Shown: positions 6,204-12,696 of the stretch, piece by piece | How the letters are laid out: each line of letters starts with the position of its first letter | Position numbering within the stretch: position 1 is the first letter of the stretch | Assembly (NCBI GenBank): GCA_947488485.1 | Contig: CANKZO010000052.1 | Span: 1-12,696, forward strand | Direction of reading: 5' to 3' | DNA length: 12,696 nt | DNA from: Opitutia bacterium | GTDB lineage: Bacteria; Verrucomicrobiota; Verrucomicrobiae; Opitutales; UBA953 | Position numbers and translations under genes: made by a program | Notes under the pieces: generated by a model | What the model was told of the DNA's origin: nothing | The model's database searches: none | Seen by the model: the letters and a program-made list of their open reading frames with translations, nothing else

Positions 6204-7859
6204 TTAGTCCTGAGTGAGGAGACGATGGACGGTGCGTATGGCTTCCTCCACAGAAATAACATAGTCGGCGTGTTTTTCTGCGGCGGACTGGAGCGGCTCG
6301 CCGGTGACGAAGACCGGCTGATACCCCAGATCCTGAAAAGGCCCGAGCCAGCCGCCCCAGTTATGGAAATGACGCTGCCCGAAGACAATGATCTTGGTCC
6401 GGGGCGAAGTGAAGATGAGGTTGTTCAAGGCTGAGCCGTTGGGGGCGATGATGAAGCCAGCCTCGCCCAAGGTACGCACCTGGTCGGCGAAACCAAGGTC
6501 TTCCAGGCAGACGACCTCGAAGCCGAGCGGCGCCAAAGCGGCGACGAGTTCCGCTTCATTGGCCAACCGGCGCCAAGAAGAGTTGCGCCGGGAAAGGAAC
6601 AGCCGACGCGGACCGGGCTCCGTCCGGCCGGGCCGCAGACGCTCGGCGAAGAACCGCAGGGCGTCGACGCTCCAAGCAGCCTGCCGATCAGGCGGCACCG
6701 TGTGCCCGGACTGCAACGCCGGGGGGAAAAAGTTGATCGTCGGGGCCACCCATAGGCGGTCGACGAGTAAAGACGCCCCCCTCGGCAGCAGGTGCTGCCG
6801 GTTGGGAACCAATGCGCGCAGGAATTCGTAGTGCGAATCCGGCATGCCTTCGTCGACGATGATCGGCACCTCCGCGAAGCGGGGGTGCCTGATGAAATGG
6901 CGGAGCCGCGGGAGATACTCGGCGAACCAGTGGCCGAAGTGGGAACTGGACATGCCGCAGAGATTCACGCCTTCGGCGATCCGCTCCGTCGGCTCGATAC
7001 GGCGGACCAACGCGCCCCCCGCCCGCAGCGCCATGACGGTGGGATCGCCCCGGAGGCAGACGAACTTGGCCAACTCCCAGTCCGCGAGCAAGTCACTGAC
7101 GATGGCCGAGGCCCCGACATGGACCAGCGAAGACCCGGAGACCACGGTCGCCGAAGCGAGTTCGGCCACGTAGGGCTCATACGACATGGTGATGCGATCG
7201 GGCGCGGGGGCGCCGTCCGGCTGGAAGCAGGCCAGCCGGATCGCCTCCGGGTCGCCGAGCGGACGCCACTCGCCATGGCCGCGACTTGCGACCTCCCGCG
7301 CCGACAGGACGCGCCGAACGGCGTGCGTAGGCAGGGCCACGCCGAGCTCCGCGTCTACGCCGAGATGAAAAAGGGCGAAGGCACGCGCCTCGGGAAATCG
7401 GCTGGCTTCTCGCAGGAAGGTCGCCGCGGCCGGTTCGGTGGCGTGACTGCCGGCCAATGGCAGGGCTAGCGACAGGATTGACGGCCTTAATGAAGCTTCC
7501 GCGATAGCGCGCGCGTAAGCCATCAATGCCTCGCGGTGATCGCCGAGGCGATGGTGCACGCGCGCTCGGCAATACCAATAGTCCGCGAACTCGGTCCGCG
7601 CGCAAGGACTGGCGATTAAGGTGCGGACTTTCTCAAGGTCGGGCGCAGCCGTCTGCAGGAGGCCGTCGGCCAGATAAGGGGAAACATGGGGCCCGTCTAC
7701 AGGGTGATCCCAAAGGTGGCCGAAGCGGGCAAGTAGTTCGGCCGTACGACCTTTGCGCCGAAGTCGAGCCAGCTGCCGAGCCAGACGATGGACGTGCAAC
7801 ACTCGCGGCAGCGGAATTCGTTCAAGGAGCCGGCGGAGCGGGTGGTCGTATGAGGCCAT
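6204..7859 (-). CDS. Glycosyltransferase family 61 (DUF563) protein with N-terminal helical/TPR-like region
   Basis: 551 residues. The C-terminal half has the GT61 (formerly DUF563) pattern: SSSHFGHWFAEYLPRL (304-319), RRLFLSRRNSSWRRLANEAE (418-437), and GEAGFIIAPNGSALNNLIF (465-483), where the APxGSAxxN loop is the family's key site. GT61 enzymes transfer pentoses or hexoses to glycans; bacterial members occur in polysaccharide loci. Residues about 85-125, with YWYCRARVHHRLGDHREALM, resemble a single TPR-like helix pair, which may mediate protein contacts. The N-terminus (1-40) is strongly basic and could associate with the membrane surface; no signal peptide is visible. It is the first gene of the minus-strand operon running to 1238. 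The start ATG is preceded by TTAGGATA, a close-spaced AGGA. Family assignment is good; donor and acceptor are unknown. Confidence 0.85.
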   Translation of the reverse strand: MASYDHPLRRLLERIPLPRVLHVHRLARQLARLRRKGRTAELLARFGHLWDHPVDGPHVSPYLADGLLQTAAPDLEKVRTLIASPCARTEFADYWYCRARVHHRLGDHREALMAYARAIAEASLRPSILSLALPLAGSHATEPAAATFLREASRFPEARAFALFHLGVDAELGVALPTHAVRRVLSAREVASRGHGEWRPLGDPEAIRLACFQPDGAPAPDRITMSYEPYVAELASATVVSGSSLVHVGASAIVSDLLADWELAKFVCLRGDPTVMALRAGGALVRRIEPTERIAEGVNLCGMSSSHFGHWFAEYLPRLRHFIRHPRFAEVPIIVDEGMPDSHYEFLRALVPNRQHLLPRGASLLVDRLWVAPTINFFPPALQSGHTVPPDRQAAWSVDALRFFAERLRPGRTEPGPRRLFLSRRNSSWRRLANEAELVAALAPLGFEVVCLEDLGFADQVRTLGEAGFIIAPNGSALNNLIFTSPRTKIIVFGQRHFHNWGGWLGPFQDLGYQPVFVTGEPLQSAAEKHADYVISVEEAIRTVHRLLTQD

Positions 7860-7875
7860 TATCCTAATTTATAAG

Positions 7876-7886
7876 AACACAGTGTT
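7876..7886. repeat. Short palindrome AACACaGTGTT
   Basis: An 11-bp inverted repeat with perfect 5-bp arms around one central base. It is next to the candidate start region of the GT61 operon. Its position in a divergent promoter gap makes a regulator site possible, but a repeat this short can arise by chance. Confidence 0.35.
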
Positions 7887-7929
7887 ACAATAGGGCTAAG
7901 CGGAAACGAGTAAAAACGGGCTGGCGTAA

Positions 7930-7942
7930 AGGCAACTTGCCT
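7930..7942. repeat. Short palindrome AGGCAAcTTGCCT
   Basis: A 13-bp inverted repeat with perfect 6-bp arms around one central base. Its centre is 55 bp from that of the palindrome at 7876-7886. It contains the TTG at 7937 that would be the most upstream start of the methyltransferase gene, and so slightly favours the later ATG at 7976. An operator role is speculative. Confidence 0.35.
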
Positions 7943-7975
7943 GAGGTCCGCCATACGGCATCTTCCACGTTTGTC

Positions 7976-9058
7976 ATGGCTACCAAGCGCACCCTCATTT
8001 TTCCCGCAGGCATGCCGAGATCGCTGGCCTATCTCGAGGCCTGCTTGCGGGAGGGCAAGGACGTCATCGGGGCGTCCTCCTTGGATTTCGACCCGACTCG
8101 GGAGCGCTACGCCGCATGGGCGCAGCTCCCCTTCGTCAATGCGCAGGACTTCGACGCGGCGCTCATCGCTTTACTGGAGAGGGAGCACATCACGGAAATC
8201 TTCACCCCCAATCCCGTTATCTGGCATCACTTGCAAGGGCGTCTTCCGCGGGTTGCCCCGACGGTGACGCTGGCGAACGCCTCGCCCGCGCAGCATGAGA
8301 TGGAGCCATATAGGGCCGCCCGGAGCAAGGCGGAGCAGCATCTCGCCGATTCGTATGCCGTGCTTTCCGGAGACGCGAAGCCTCCGATGGAGATCGGCGC
8401 CCTCGCTGCGCTTTACCGCCACGCCGAGACTATCCCTGGGATGTGCGATCACCTGAAGTTGCGCGCTCTATGCGAAATTACAAGAGATTGCCCGCAAGGC
8501 GACCTGGTCGAGATCGGCAGCTGGTGGGGTAAATCGGCCTTCATCCTGCTCCGCCTTGCTCAGACCTATGGAATCGGCCGACTCTATTGCGTCGATCCGT
8601 GGTCCGATGCCCACCTTGTCCAAGGAGGCGCGGCCTCCGTCGTGGACCTGGTGTCCACCCAGTATAGCGCCGAGGAGGCTTTCCAGGTGTTCCTGCTTAA
8701 CCTCCGTCCGTATACGAACGGAGATCTTAACTACCTACGTTGCCCTTCTGCCGATGGCGCCACCCGCTATCGAACCGGCAACATAATCACGACGGCGGAG
8801 TTCGGAAATACCAGGCCCGTCGGAGCCATCGCCTTACTGCACATTGACGGCAATCACTCCTACGCCTGCGCGAAGGAAGACATCGCTTCATGGGCACCCG
8901 CAGTGGCGCCGGGTGGCTGGATCATCGTCGACGATTATGTCTGGCCGTTCGGCGACGGACCCAAGCGCGCGGGCGACGAGTATCTCGAGGCTCACGCCGA
9001 CCGAATTGCGATGTCCTTCGTCACGGGAAGTGCGCTTTTCATCCGGCTTCGTGCCTGA
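7976..9058 (+). CDS. Pre-ATP-grasp-like domain fused to a Methyltransf_24-type SAM methyltransferase
   Basis: 360 residues from the ATG at 7976. Residues about 6-105 look like the Rossmann-like domain that normally precedes ATP-grasp domains: LIFPAGMPRSLAYLEACLR (7-25), KDVIGASSLDFDP (28-40), then a segment like LPFVNAQDFDAALIALL (51-67) and ITEIFTPNPVIWHHL (72-86). No ATP-grasp domain follows. Instead residues about 155-358 form a class I methyltransferase: GDLVEIGSWWGKSAFILLRL (175-194, SAM loop), LYCVDPWSD (203-211), LLHIDGNHSYACAKEDIASW (287-306) and APGGWIIVDDYVWP (311-324), which fits the Methyltransf_24 family. The role is probably methylation of a sugar or a sugar-linked acid. The frame is open back to a TTG at 7937, but the ATG is preferred: the extra 13 residues look non-conserved and the upstream palindrome would fall inside them. 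No Shine-Dalgarno sequence is seen. It converges on the downstream aminotransferase with a 15-bp gap and no clear terminator hairpin. Confidence 0.82.
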   Translation: MATKRTLIFPAGMPRSLAYLEACLREGKDVIGASSLDFDPTRERYAAWAQLPFVNAQDFDAALIALLEREHITEIFTPNPVIWHHLQGRLPRVAPTVTLANASPAQHEMEPYRAARSKAEQHLADSYAVLSGDAKPPMEIGALAALYRHAETIPGMCDHLKLRALCEITRDCPQGDLVEIGSWWGKSAFILLRLAQTYGIGRLYCVDPWSDAHLVQGGAASVVDLVSTQYSAEEAFQVFLLNLRPYTNGDLNYLRCPSADGATRYRTGNIITTAEFGNTRPVGAIALLHIDGNHSYACAKEDIASWAPAVAPGGWIIVDDYVWPFGDGPKRAGDEYLEAHADRIAMSFVTGSALFIRLRA

Positions 9059-9073
9059 AAGAAGGGCGAATAC

Positions 9074-10177
9074 TCAGTACCCAATCTGGTCGATCACGTA
9101 AGCTACCTGCTCGTCGGTCATCACCGGGCTAACCGGCAGGGAGACAACTTCGCGGTGGAGGGACTCGGTGAGCGGTAACTTCAGGTGTCCGAGCGACTGC
9201 GCGTAAGCCTGCTGATAGTGCGGGGCAATCGGGTAATGGATAGCCGTGTGCACGCCACGGTCGAGCAGGCGCTGCTGGAAGGCGGCGCGATCAGGGACGC
9301 GGACGACGAAGAGGTGCCAAACGTGCGAATCCTCGCCGGCGCGGACGGACGGTAGGCGCACGGCGGGGTGCTTGATCTCCCGACGATAGCGAGCGGCGAT
9401 CTCGCGGCGGCGGGCATTATCGGCGTCGATGTACTTCAGCTTCACGCGCAGTAAGGCCGCCTGCAGTTCGTCGAGGCGGTCGTTCGGTCCTTGGACGAGG
9501 TTCTTGTACTTCTCGTGCGATCCGTAGTTACGGAGCGCGCGGACCATGTCGGCCAACTTTGCATCCTTACAAGTGAGCGCGCCAGCATCGCCGAGCGCGC
9601 CGAGGTTCTTGCCGGGGTAGAAACTGAACGCCGCGGCATCGCCCCAGGCGCCGGCCTTTACGCCTCCGATGTGGGCGCCGTGAGCCTGGGCGGCGTCCTC
9701 GAGCAGGAGCAGCCCCCGCTCGCGGCAGAGCTGCGCGATCGCCGGCATGTCAGCCATCTGGCCGTAGAGGTGGACCGCCAGGACCGCCTTCACGTCCGGC
9801 GTGAGGGCTGCCGCAAGCTTAGTCACTCCAAGGTTGCACGTATCCTCGTCGGGCTCGACAAGCACGGGGCGGAGACGGTTCTCCGTGATGGCGAGGATCG
9901 ACGCGATGTAGGTATTCGCCGGGACCGCGACGCCGTCGCCGTCCTTGAGCAGGCCGAGCTCCTTCCACCCGCGGAGGGCGAGGATCAGTGCCGAGAGACC
10001 ATCGGACGTACCGACGCAATGCGGCGAACCCGTCCAAGCGGCGAACTCGCCCTCGAAGGCCTTCACCTCTTCACCGAGGACATACCAACCCGAGTCGATG
10101 ACGCGGGCCGCAGCGGCCTTCAGTTCAGCCGCGTGTCGAGCGTTGATGGCCTTAAGGTCTAGGAACGGGACGTTCAT
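9074..10177 (-). CDS. fdtB: DegT/DnrJ/EryC1/StrS aminotransferase, FdtB/QdtB-like (dTDP-3-amino-3,6-dideoxyhexose transaminase)
   Basis: 367 residues. [10 protein letters not shown] at the start, [19 protein letters not shown] (28-46), and [18 protein letters not shown] (184-201) are typical of the FdtB/QdtB group. K190 is the PLP Schiff-base lysine and D161 in [11 protein letters not shown] (158-168) contacts the PLP nitrogen. [18 protein letters not shown] (230-247) is the conserved dimer-interface region. The enzyme should aminate C3 of a dTDP-3-keto-6-deoxyhexose, using glutamate, to give dTDP-Fuc3N or dTDP-Qui3N. The ketoisomerase gene two positions upstream in the same operon supports a 3-keto substrate. 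The sequence is clearly different from the VioA-like enzyme at 5094-6200, so this is a separate branch and not a duplicate. The ATG overlaps the GNAT stop as ATGA (10174-10177). It is the last gene of the rml operon. Family is certain; Fuc versus Qui is not. Confidence 0.88.
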   Translation of the reverse strand: MNVPFLDLKAINARHAAELKAAAARVIDSGWYVLGEEVKAFEGEFAAWTGSPHCVGTSDGLSALILALRGWKELGLLKDGDGVAVPANTYIASILAITENRLRPVLVEPDEDTCNLGVTKLAAALTPDVKAVLAVHLYGQMADMPAIAQLCRERGLLLLEDAAQAHGAHIGGVKAGAWGDAAAFSFYPGKNLGALGDAGALTCKDAKLADMVRALRNYGSHEKYKNLVQGPNDRLDELQAALLRVKLKYIDADNARRREIAARYRREIKHPAVRLPSVRAGEDSHVWHLFVVRVPDRAAFQQRLLDRGVHTAIHYPIAPHYQQAYAQSLGHLKLPLTESLHREVVSLPVSPVMTDEQVAYVIDQIGY

Positions 10178-10758
10178 CGGAAATCTCTGTTCTGGGTGAA
10201 TTTCAGGAGCCGCGCGCGGGCTTGGCGATAATCTTCCACACCATACTCATAAAAACGGTCCAAGGAGTCTTCTCGCACCAATTTGGCCCCCATCTTCTCG
10301 TGGAACTTCCAGACGCTCAGGTTGGCCTGCCGCACGTCAAAGTGCGCGCGCGTGAAGCCGAGGGCGCAGAAGGCCAGATCATAGGCCATGATGGCGGACT
10401 GGTAAGCGGTCGCCGCTGGTGCGCCCGGGCGGATGATCCAGCTGCCCCAGCAAAATGAATCTCGTTCGGGAAGGTAGTCGTAGAGCCGCAACGAGCCCTG
10501 CGCCTCGCCAGCGACCTCAATGATGAAATAGGCCTCCAAGCCCGCGGCGCATCGATCGGCATAGCTGCGCATCCAAGCGACCTGCGACTCTAAATGAGCG
10601 CTGGTCGCAGAGATATTCTGGTTGCGCGAAGGATCCAGCCGGAGGCCAAGCAGGAAGGCGGCGTCGGCTTCTGTCGCCAGCCGAAGCCGGGTGACGTCAC
10701 CCAGCCTGTCAGCCAAGAAGGACGCCGTGGCGGAGCCGTGTCTCTCAGCCGGTAACAT
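10174..10758 (-). CDS. GNAT-family N-acetyltransferase, probably acting on the 3-amino sugar
   Basis: 194 residues. The GNAT fold is recognisable: [20 protein letters not shown] (22-41) is the first strand-helix, [18 protein letters not shown] (77-94) strands 2-4, [11 protein letters not shown] (105-115) the acyl-CoA strand and loop, and [19 protein letters not shown] (140-158) the C-terminal block with the Asn of motif B. The usual QxxGxG loop is replaced by [10 protein letters not shown], which occurs in some GNATs of sugar clusters. Lying between the ketoisomerase and the aminotransferase, it occupies the place where FdtC/QdtC is expected. FdtC/QdtC, however, is a left-handed beta-helix enzyme, so this would be a non-orthologous replacement. 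GNATs such as WecD and PseH do acetylate nucleotide-linked amino sugars. The start overlaps the upstream gene by 14 bases; no later ATG would keep the first strand. Function is inferred from context. Confidence 0.82.
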   Translation of the reverse strand: MLPAERHGSATASFLADRLGDVTRLRLATEADAAFLLGLRLDPSRNQNISATSAHLESQVAWMRSYADRCAAGLEAYFIIEVAGEAQGSLRLYDYLPERDSFCWGSWIIRPGAPAATAYQSAIMAYDLAFCALGFTRAHFDVRQANLSVWKFHEKMGAKLVREDSLDRFYEYGVEDYRQARARLLKFTQNRDFR

Positions 10759-11152
10759 GTCGGATGAAGGCCTCGCGGTCGCGGATGTAGTCGGCCTCGT
10801 CGTATTCGGCGTCGGCGAAGACCATCAGCACGCAATCGGGGGAGAAGTCATGCATCTCGCGCCAAAGCCCAGGCCCAATGAGCAGGCCCTTCGCATGGGA
10901 ATCGAGGATGACGCTTTCCTCGCGGTGGCCGTCGAAGAGGCTCATACGGACGGAGCCTGCCACACATACGCAGAGCTGTCGCAGTTTCTTATGTGCGTGG
11001 AAGCCGCGGCTGACGCCCGACTTGGTGCCGTGGATCCAGTAGACGCGACGGACGGCGAACGGCAGCGCCCCGCCGAGCTCGGCGACGGACAAGGCACCGC
11101 GGGCGTCGCCACGCTGGGGGATGTCGATGAGTTGGACGAGCGACTGGCTCAT
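10745..11152 (-). CDS. fdtA: dTDP-sugar 3,4-ketoisomerase, cupin fold (FdtA/QdtA family)
   Basis: 135 residues, the normal length for this small cupin family. [20 protein letters not shown] (35-54) carries the two histidines, H52 and H54, of the active site. [20 protein letters not shown] (55-74) is the cupin core. [20 protein letters not shown] (89-108) followed by [15 protein letters not shown] (111-125) is diagnostic. The enzyme moves the keto group of dTDP-4-keto-6-deoxy-glucose from C4 to C3, feeding the FdtB-like transaminase. The frame is open further upstream inside rmlA, but that extension is low-complexity Arg/His-rich sequence. The ATG at 11152 overlaps the rmlA stop as ATGA and gives the family's standard N-terminus. 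Whether the product has galacto (FdtA) or gluco (QdtA) configuration cannot be told for sure: active-site positions look mixed. The fdtA symbol is therefore provisional. Confidence 0.87.
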   Translation of the reverse strand: MSQSLVQLIDIPQRGDARGALSVAELGGALPFAVRRVYWIHGTKSGVSRGFHAHKKLRQLCVCVAGSVRMSLFDGHREESVILDSHAKGLLIGPGLWREMHDFSPDCVLMVFADAEYDEADYIRDREAFIRHVTG

Positions 11153-12018
11153 CGGCCTTGGGTGATGATGGTCTTGAGGTAGGCTCCGTAACCAGACTTG
11201 GCGATGGGCTCGGCGAGCTTGAGCAGCTGGGCGTCGTCGATGTAGCCGCGGCGCCAGGCGATCTCTTCGATACAACCGATCTTGAAGCCCTGACGGGCCT
11301 CGACGATCTGCACGAATTGCGAAGCCTGCAGGAGCGAGTCGAACGTGCCGGTGTCGAGCCAGGCCGTTCCGCGGGGCAGGACCTTCACGCTGAGCTTACC
11401 TTGGTGGAGATACTCGCGATTGACGTCGGTGATCTCGTATTCGCCGCGCGCCGAGGGCTTGAGAGCCTTGGCGATGCCGACGACGGAGTTGTCGTAGAAG
11501 TAGAGGCCGGGGACGGCGAAGCTGGACTTAGGCGCCTGGGGCTTCTCTTCGATAGAGATGGCCTTGCCGGCGTCGTCGAACTCGACCACGCCGAAGCGCT
11601 CGGGGTCATTGACGTGATAGGCGAAGACGGTGCCGCCCTGCGGCTGGCGGCAGGACTTGAGGAGTTCGCCGAAGCCGGCGGAGTAGAAGATGTTGTCGCC
11701 GAGGACGAGGCAGACGTCGTCGGAGCCGATGAACTTCTCGCCGAGCACGAAGGCCTGAGCAAGGCCGTTCGGGACAGCCTGCTCGACGTAATCGAAGCGG
11801 CAGCCGATGCGCGAGCCGTCACCGAGCACCTCGCGGAAGCGCGGGAGGTCATGCGGGGTGGAGATGATCAGGATCTCGCGGATGCCCGCCAGCATGAGCA
11901 CGGAGAGCGGGTAGTAGATCATCGGCTTGTCATACACCGGCAGGAGCTGCTTGCTCATGACCTGGGTCAAGGGATGCAGACGAGTGCCGGAACCGCCGGC
12001 GAGGATGATGCCTTTCAT
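11149..12018 (-). CDS. rmlA: Glucose-1-phosphate thymidylyltransferase
   Basis: 289 residues, typical of the RmlA family (about 290). [18 protein letters not shown] is the classic nucleotide-binding start with the GGxGTRL loop (8-14). [18 protein letters not shown] (22-39) has the catalytic Lys region. LVLGDNIFY (104-112) holds the metal-binding Asp, EEKP (157-160) the sugar-binding Glu, and GLYFYD (171-176), [11 protein letters not shown] (190-200) and [10 protein letters not shown] (216-225) are further conserved blocks. It joins dTTP and glucose-1-phosphate to make dTDP-glucose in the cytoplasm, the first step for both amino-sugar branches encoded here. The frame extends upstream to 12150, overlapping rmlB, but the MKGIILAGG start is unmistakable. 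It starts five bases after the rmlB stop without a Shine-Dalgarno sequence and overlaps the ketoisomerase gene as ATGA. No rmlC or rmlD follows, consistent with a non-rhamnose product. Confidence 0.96.
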   Translation of the reverse strand: MKGIILAGGSGTRLHPLTQVMSKQLLPVYDKPMIYYPLSVLMLAGIREILIISTPHDLPRFREVLGDGSRIGCRFDYVEQAVPNGLAQAFVLGEKFIGSDDVCLVLGDNIFYSAGFGELLKSCRQPQGGTVFAYHVNDPERFGVVEFDDAGKAISIEEKPQAPKSSFAVPGLYFYDNSVVGIAKALKPSARGEYEITDVNREYLHQGKLSVKVLPRGTAWLDTGTFDSLLQASQFVQIVEARQGFKIGCIEEIAWRRGYIDDAQLLKLAEPIAKSGYGAYLKTIITQGR

Positions 12019-12023
12019 GAGAG

Positions 12024-12696
12024 TCAGATTTTGCCGAGGCGCTCGAGGCGATAGGAACCGTCGAGGATACCCTGAATCCACGCGGGGTTGTCGAGATACC
12101 AGCGGACGGTCTTGCGGAAGCCGCTCTGGAAATCCTCCTGCGGAGCCCAACCGAGCTCGGCGCGGGCGCGGCGGGCGTCGATGGCGTAACGGAGGTCGTG
12201 GCCGGGACGGTCGGTGACGTAGGTGATCGCGGAGTCGTGCGGCTTGCCGTCGGCGCGCGGGCGGAATTCGTCGAGTAGCGAGCAGAGCAGTTTCACGAGG
12301 TCGATGTTGCGACGCTCGTTGTCGCCACCGATGCAGTAGGTACGGCCCGGGCGGCCCTTCTCGACGGCAGCCAGCAGCGCGCGGGCATGGTCGTCGACAT
12401 AGAGCCAGTCGCGGATGTTCTCGCCCTTACCGTAGACCGGGATGGCTTCGCCGCGCAGGCACTTCAGGATGACGACCGGGATAAGCTTCTCGGGGAACTG
12501 GTAGGGGCCGTAGTTATTGGAGCAGTTCGTCACCACGACCGGTAGGCCGTAGGTGTCCATCCAGGCGCAGGCGAGGTGATCGCTCGAGGCCTTGCTGGCG
12601 CTATACGGGGAATGCGGATCATACGGGGTCGACTCGTTGAAAGCCGAATCCGTCGGGCCGAGGGAGCCGAATACTTCATCGGTCGAAACGTGCAGG
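12024..12696 (-). CDS. rmlB: dTDP-glucose 4,6-dehydratase, C-terminal part (cut by right window edge)
   Basis: The frame enters from the right edge and encodes 223 residues to a TGA. It starts within the catalytic region: [13 protein letters not shown] contains the Thr-Asp-Glu triad used for dehydration. [14 protein letters not shown] supplies the YxxxK pair of extended short-chain dehydrogenases. [20 protein letters not shown], then [16 protein letters not shown] and [20 protein letters not shown] are all RmlB hallmarks. The missing N-terminus would carry the NAD-binding GxxGxxG. The enzyme converts dTDP-glucose to dTDP-4-keto-6-deoxy-glucose, the common precursor of both amino-sugar branches. 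It is the most upstream gene visible in the rmlB-rmlA-fdtA-GNAT-fdtB operon, whose promoter must lie outside the window. Confidence 0.95.
   Translation of the reverse strand, partial: LHVSTDEVFGSLGPTDSAFNESTPYDPHSPYSASKASSDHLACAWMDTYGLPVVVTNCSNNYGPYQFPEKLIPVVILKCLRGEAIPVYGKGENIRDWLYVDDHARALLAAVEKGRPGRTYCIGGDNERRNIDLVKLLCSLLDEFRPRADGKPHDSAITYVTDRPGHDLRYAIDARRARAELGWAPQEDFQSGFRKTVRWYLDNPAWIQGILDGSYRLERLGKI

Larger units (their letters stand above)
7860..7975. promoter_or_regulatory. Divergent promoter region (GT61 operon leftwards, methyltransferase rightwards)
   Basis: This 116-bp gap is visibly more AT-rich than its surroundings and lies between divergent starts, so it should hold the promoter of the six-gene minus-strand operon and of the plus-strand methyltransferase. 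A weak minus-strand candidate is TTTACT (7914-7909), a 16-bp spacer, then TATTGT (7892-7887). The plus strand has TACAAT at 7886-7891 as a possible -10 but no good -35. TATAAAT on the minus strand sits too close to the ATG unless the transcript is nearly leaderless. Two short palindromes lie in the gap. Confidence 0.4.

Noticed and set aside
5133..6434. Long open frame (433 codons) on the plus strand
   Set aside because: It lies antisense to the VioA-like aminotransferase and the end of the GT61 gene. Its translation is rich in Glu/Arg/Gly with no recognisable motif, while the minus-strand product has clear catalytic residues.
6792..7469. Open frame of 225 codons on the plus strand
   Set aside because: Antisense shadow of the GT61 gene, with no motif.
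9059..9073. Possible bidirectional terminator between convergent genes
   Set aside because: The gap is only 15 bases and shows no GC-rich hairpin or T-run.
9491..10162. Open frame of 223 codons on the plus strand
   Set aside because: Antisense shadow of the FdtB-like aminotransferase.
11153..11275. Upstream extension of the ketoisomerase reading frame
   Set aside because: It would add 41 Arg/His-rich residues lying wholly inside rmlA. The ATG at 11152 gives the standard family N-terminus and an ATGA overlap.
11158..12054. Open frame of 298 codons on the plus strand
   Set aside because: It is antisense to rmlA, whose product is unmistakable. The plus-strand translation is low-complexity acidic sequence typical of a GC-rich shadow frame.
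12019..12150. Upstream extension of the rmlA reading frame
   Set aside because: It overlaps rmlB and adds 44 residues without similarity. RmlA proteins start at the [13 protein letters not shown] strand.
1..12696. Search for CRISPR arrays, tRNA genes, IS ends and long direct repeats
   Set aside because: No regularly spaced repeats, cloverleaf-like segments, transposase-like protein or flanking repeats were found by eye. The window is almost fully coding for polysaccharide genes.

Overview
The window is a stretch of a surface-polysaccharide (O-antigen, capsule or S-layer glycan) biosynthesis locus from a GC-rich bacterium. Every gene I can support fits this: nucleotide-sugar enzymes, glycosyltransferases, methyltransferases, acyltransferases and two glycosidase-like beta-propeller proteins. 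No tRNA, rRNA, IS element, CRISPR array, O-antigen polymerase (Wzy) or flippase (Wzx) is visible. Host taxonomy cannot be fixed from the sequence. The GC-rich coding, frequent absence of Shine-Dalgarno motifs and the style of the rmlA product are compatible with Verrucomicrobiota (Opitutae-like) or Proteobacteria, but this is a weak inference.

Layout, right to left along the minus strand. (1) 12696-9074: one operon, rmlB (cut by the window edge), rmlA, a sugar 3,4-ketoisomerase (fdtA/qdtA type), a GNAT N-acetyltransferase and a PLP aminotransferase (fdtB/qdtB type). Together they should turn glucose-1-phosphate and dTTP into a dTDP-3-acetamido-3,6-dideoxyhexose (Fuc3NAc or Qui3NAc). (2) 7976-9058, plus strand: a lone gene combining a pre-ATP-grasp-like N-terminal domain with a Methyltransf_24-type methyltransferase. 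(3) 7859-1238, minus strand: a second, tightly coupled operon, with a GT61-type glycosyltransferase, a VioA-like aminotransferase, WbqC, a beta-propeller protein, a second beta-propeller fused to a GNAT domain, and a class I methyltransferase. (4) 501-1241, plus strand: a GT25 glycosyltransferase converging on operon 3. (5) 400-1, minus strand: the start of another glycosyltransferase, cut by the left edge.

Inferred logic: RmlA and RmlB supply dTDP-4-keto-6-deoxy-glucose, which splits into two amino-sugar branches. The ketoisomerase/FdtB branch gives a 3-amino sugar and the VioA branch gives a 4-amino sugar (dTDP-Qui4N). The 3-amino branch has its own GNAT for N-acetylation. The 4-amino branch lacks a VioB-like acetyltransferase in this window. 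It is instead coupled to WbqC, the paired propeller proteins and the fused GNAT, which together look like a poorly characterised decoration module and are the most interesting part of the window. Glycosyltransferases (GT61, GT25, left-edge GT) would assemble the repeat and the methyltransferases would methylate or cap it.

There is little non-coding DNA. Only two gaps of about 100 bp exist (401-500 and 7860-7975), both between divergent genes and therefore the likely promoter regions. Five gene junctions use an exact four-base ATGA overlap, which suggests translational coupling.
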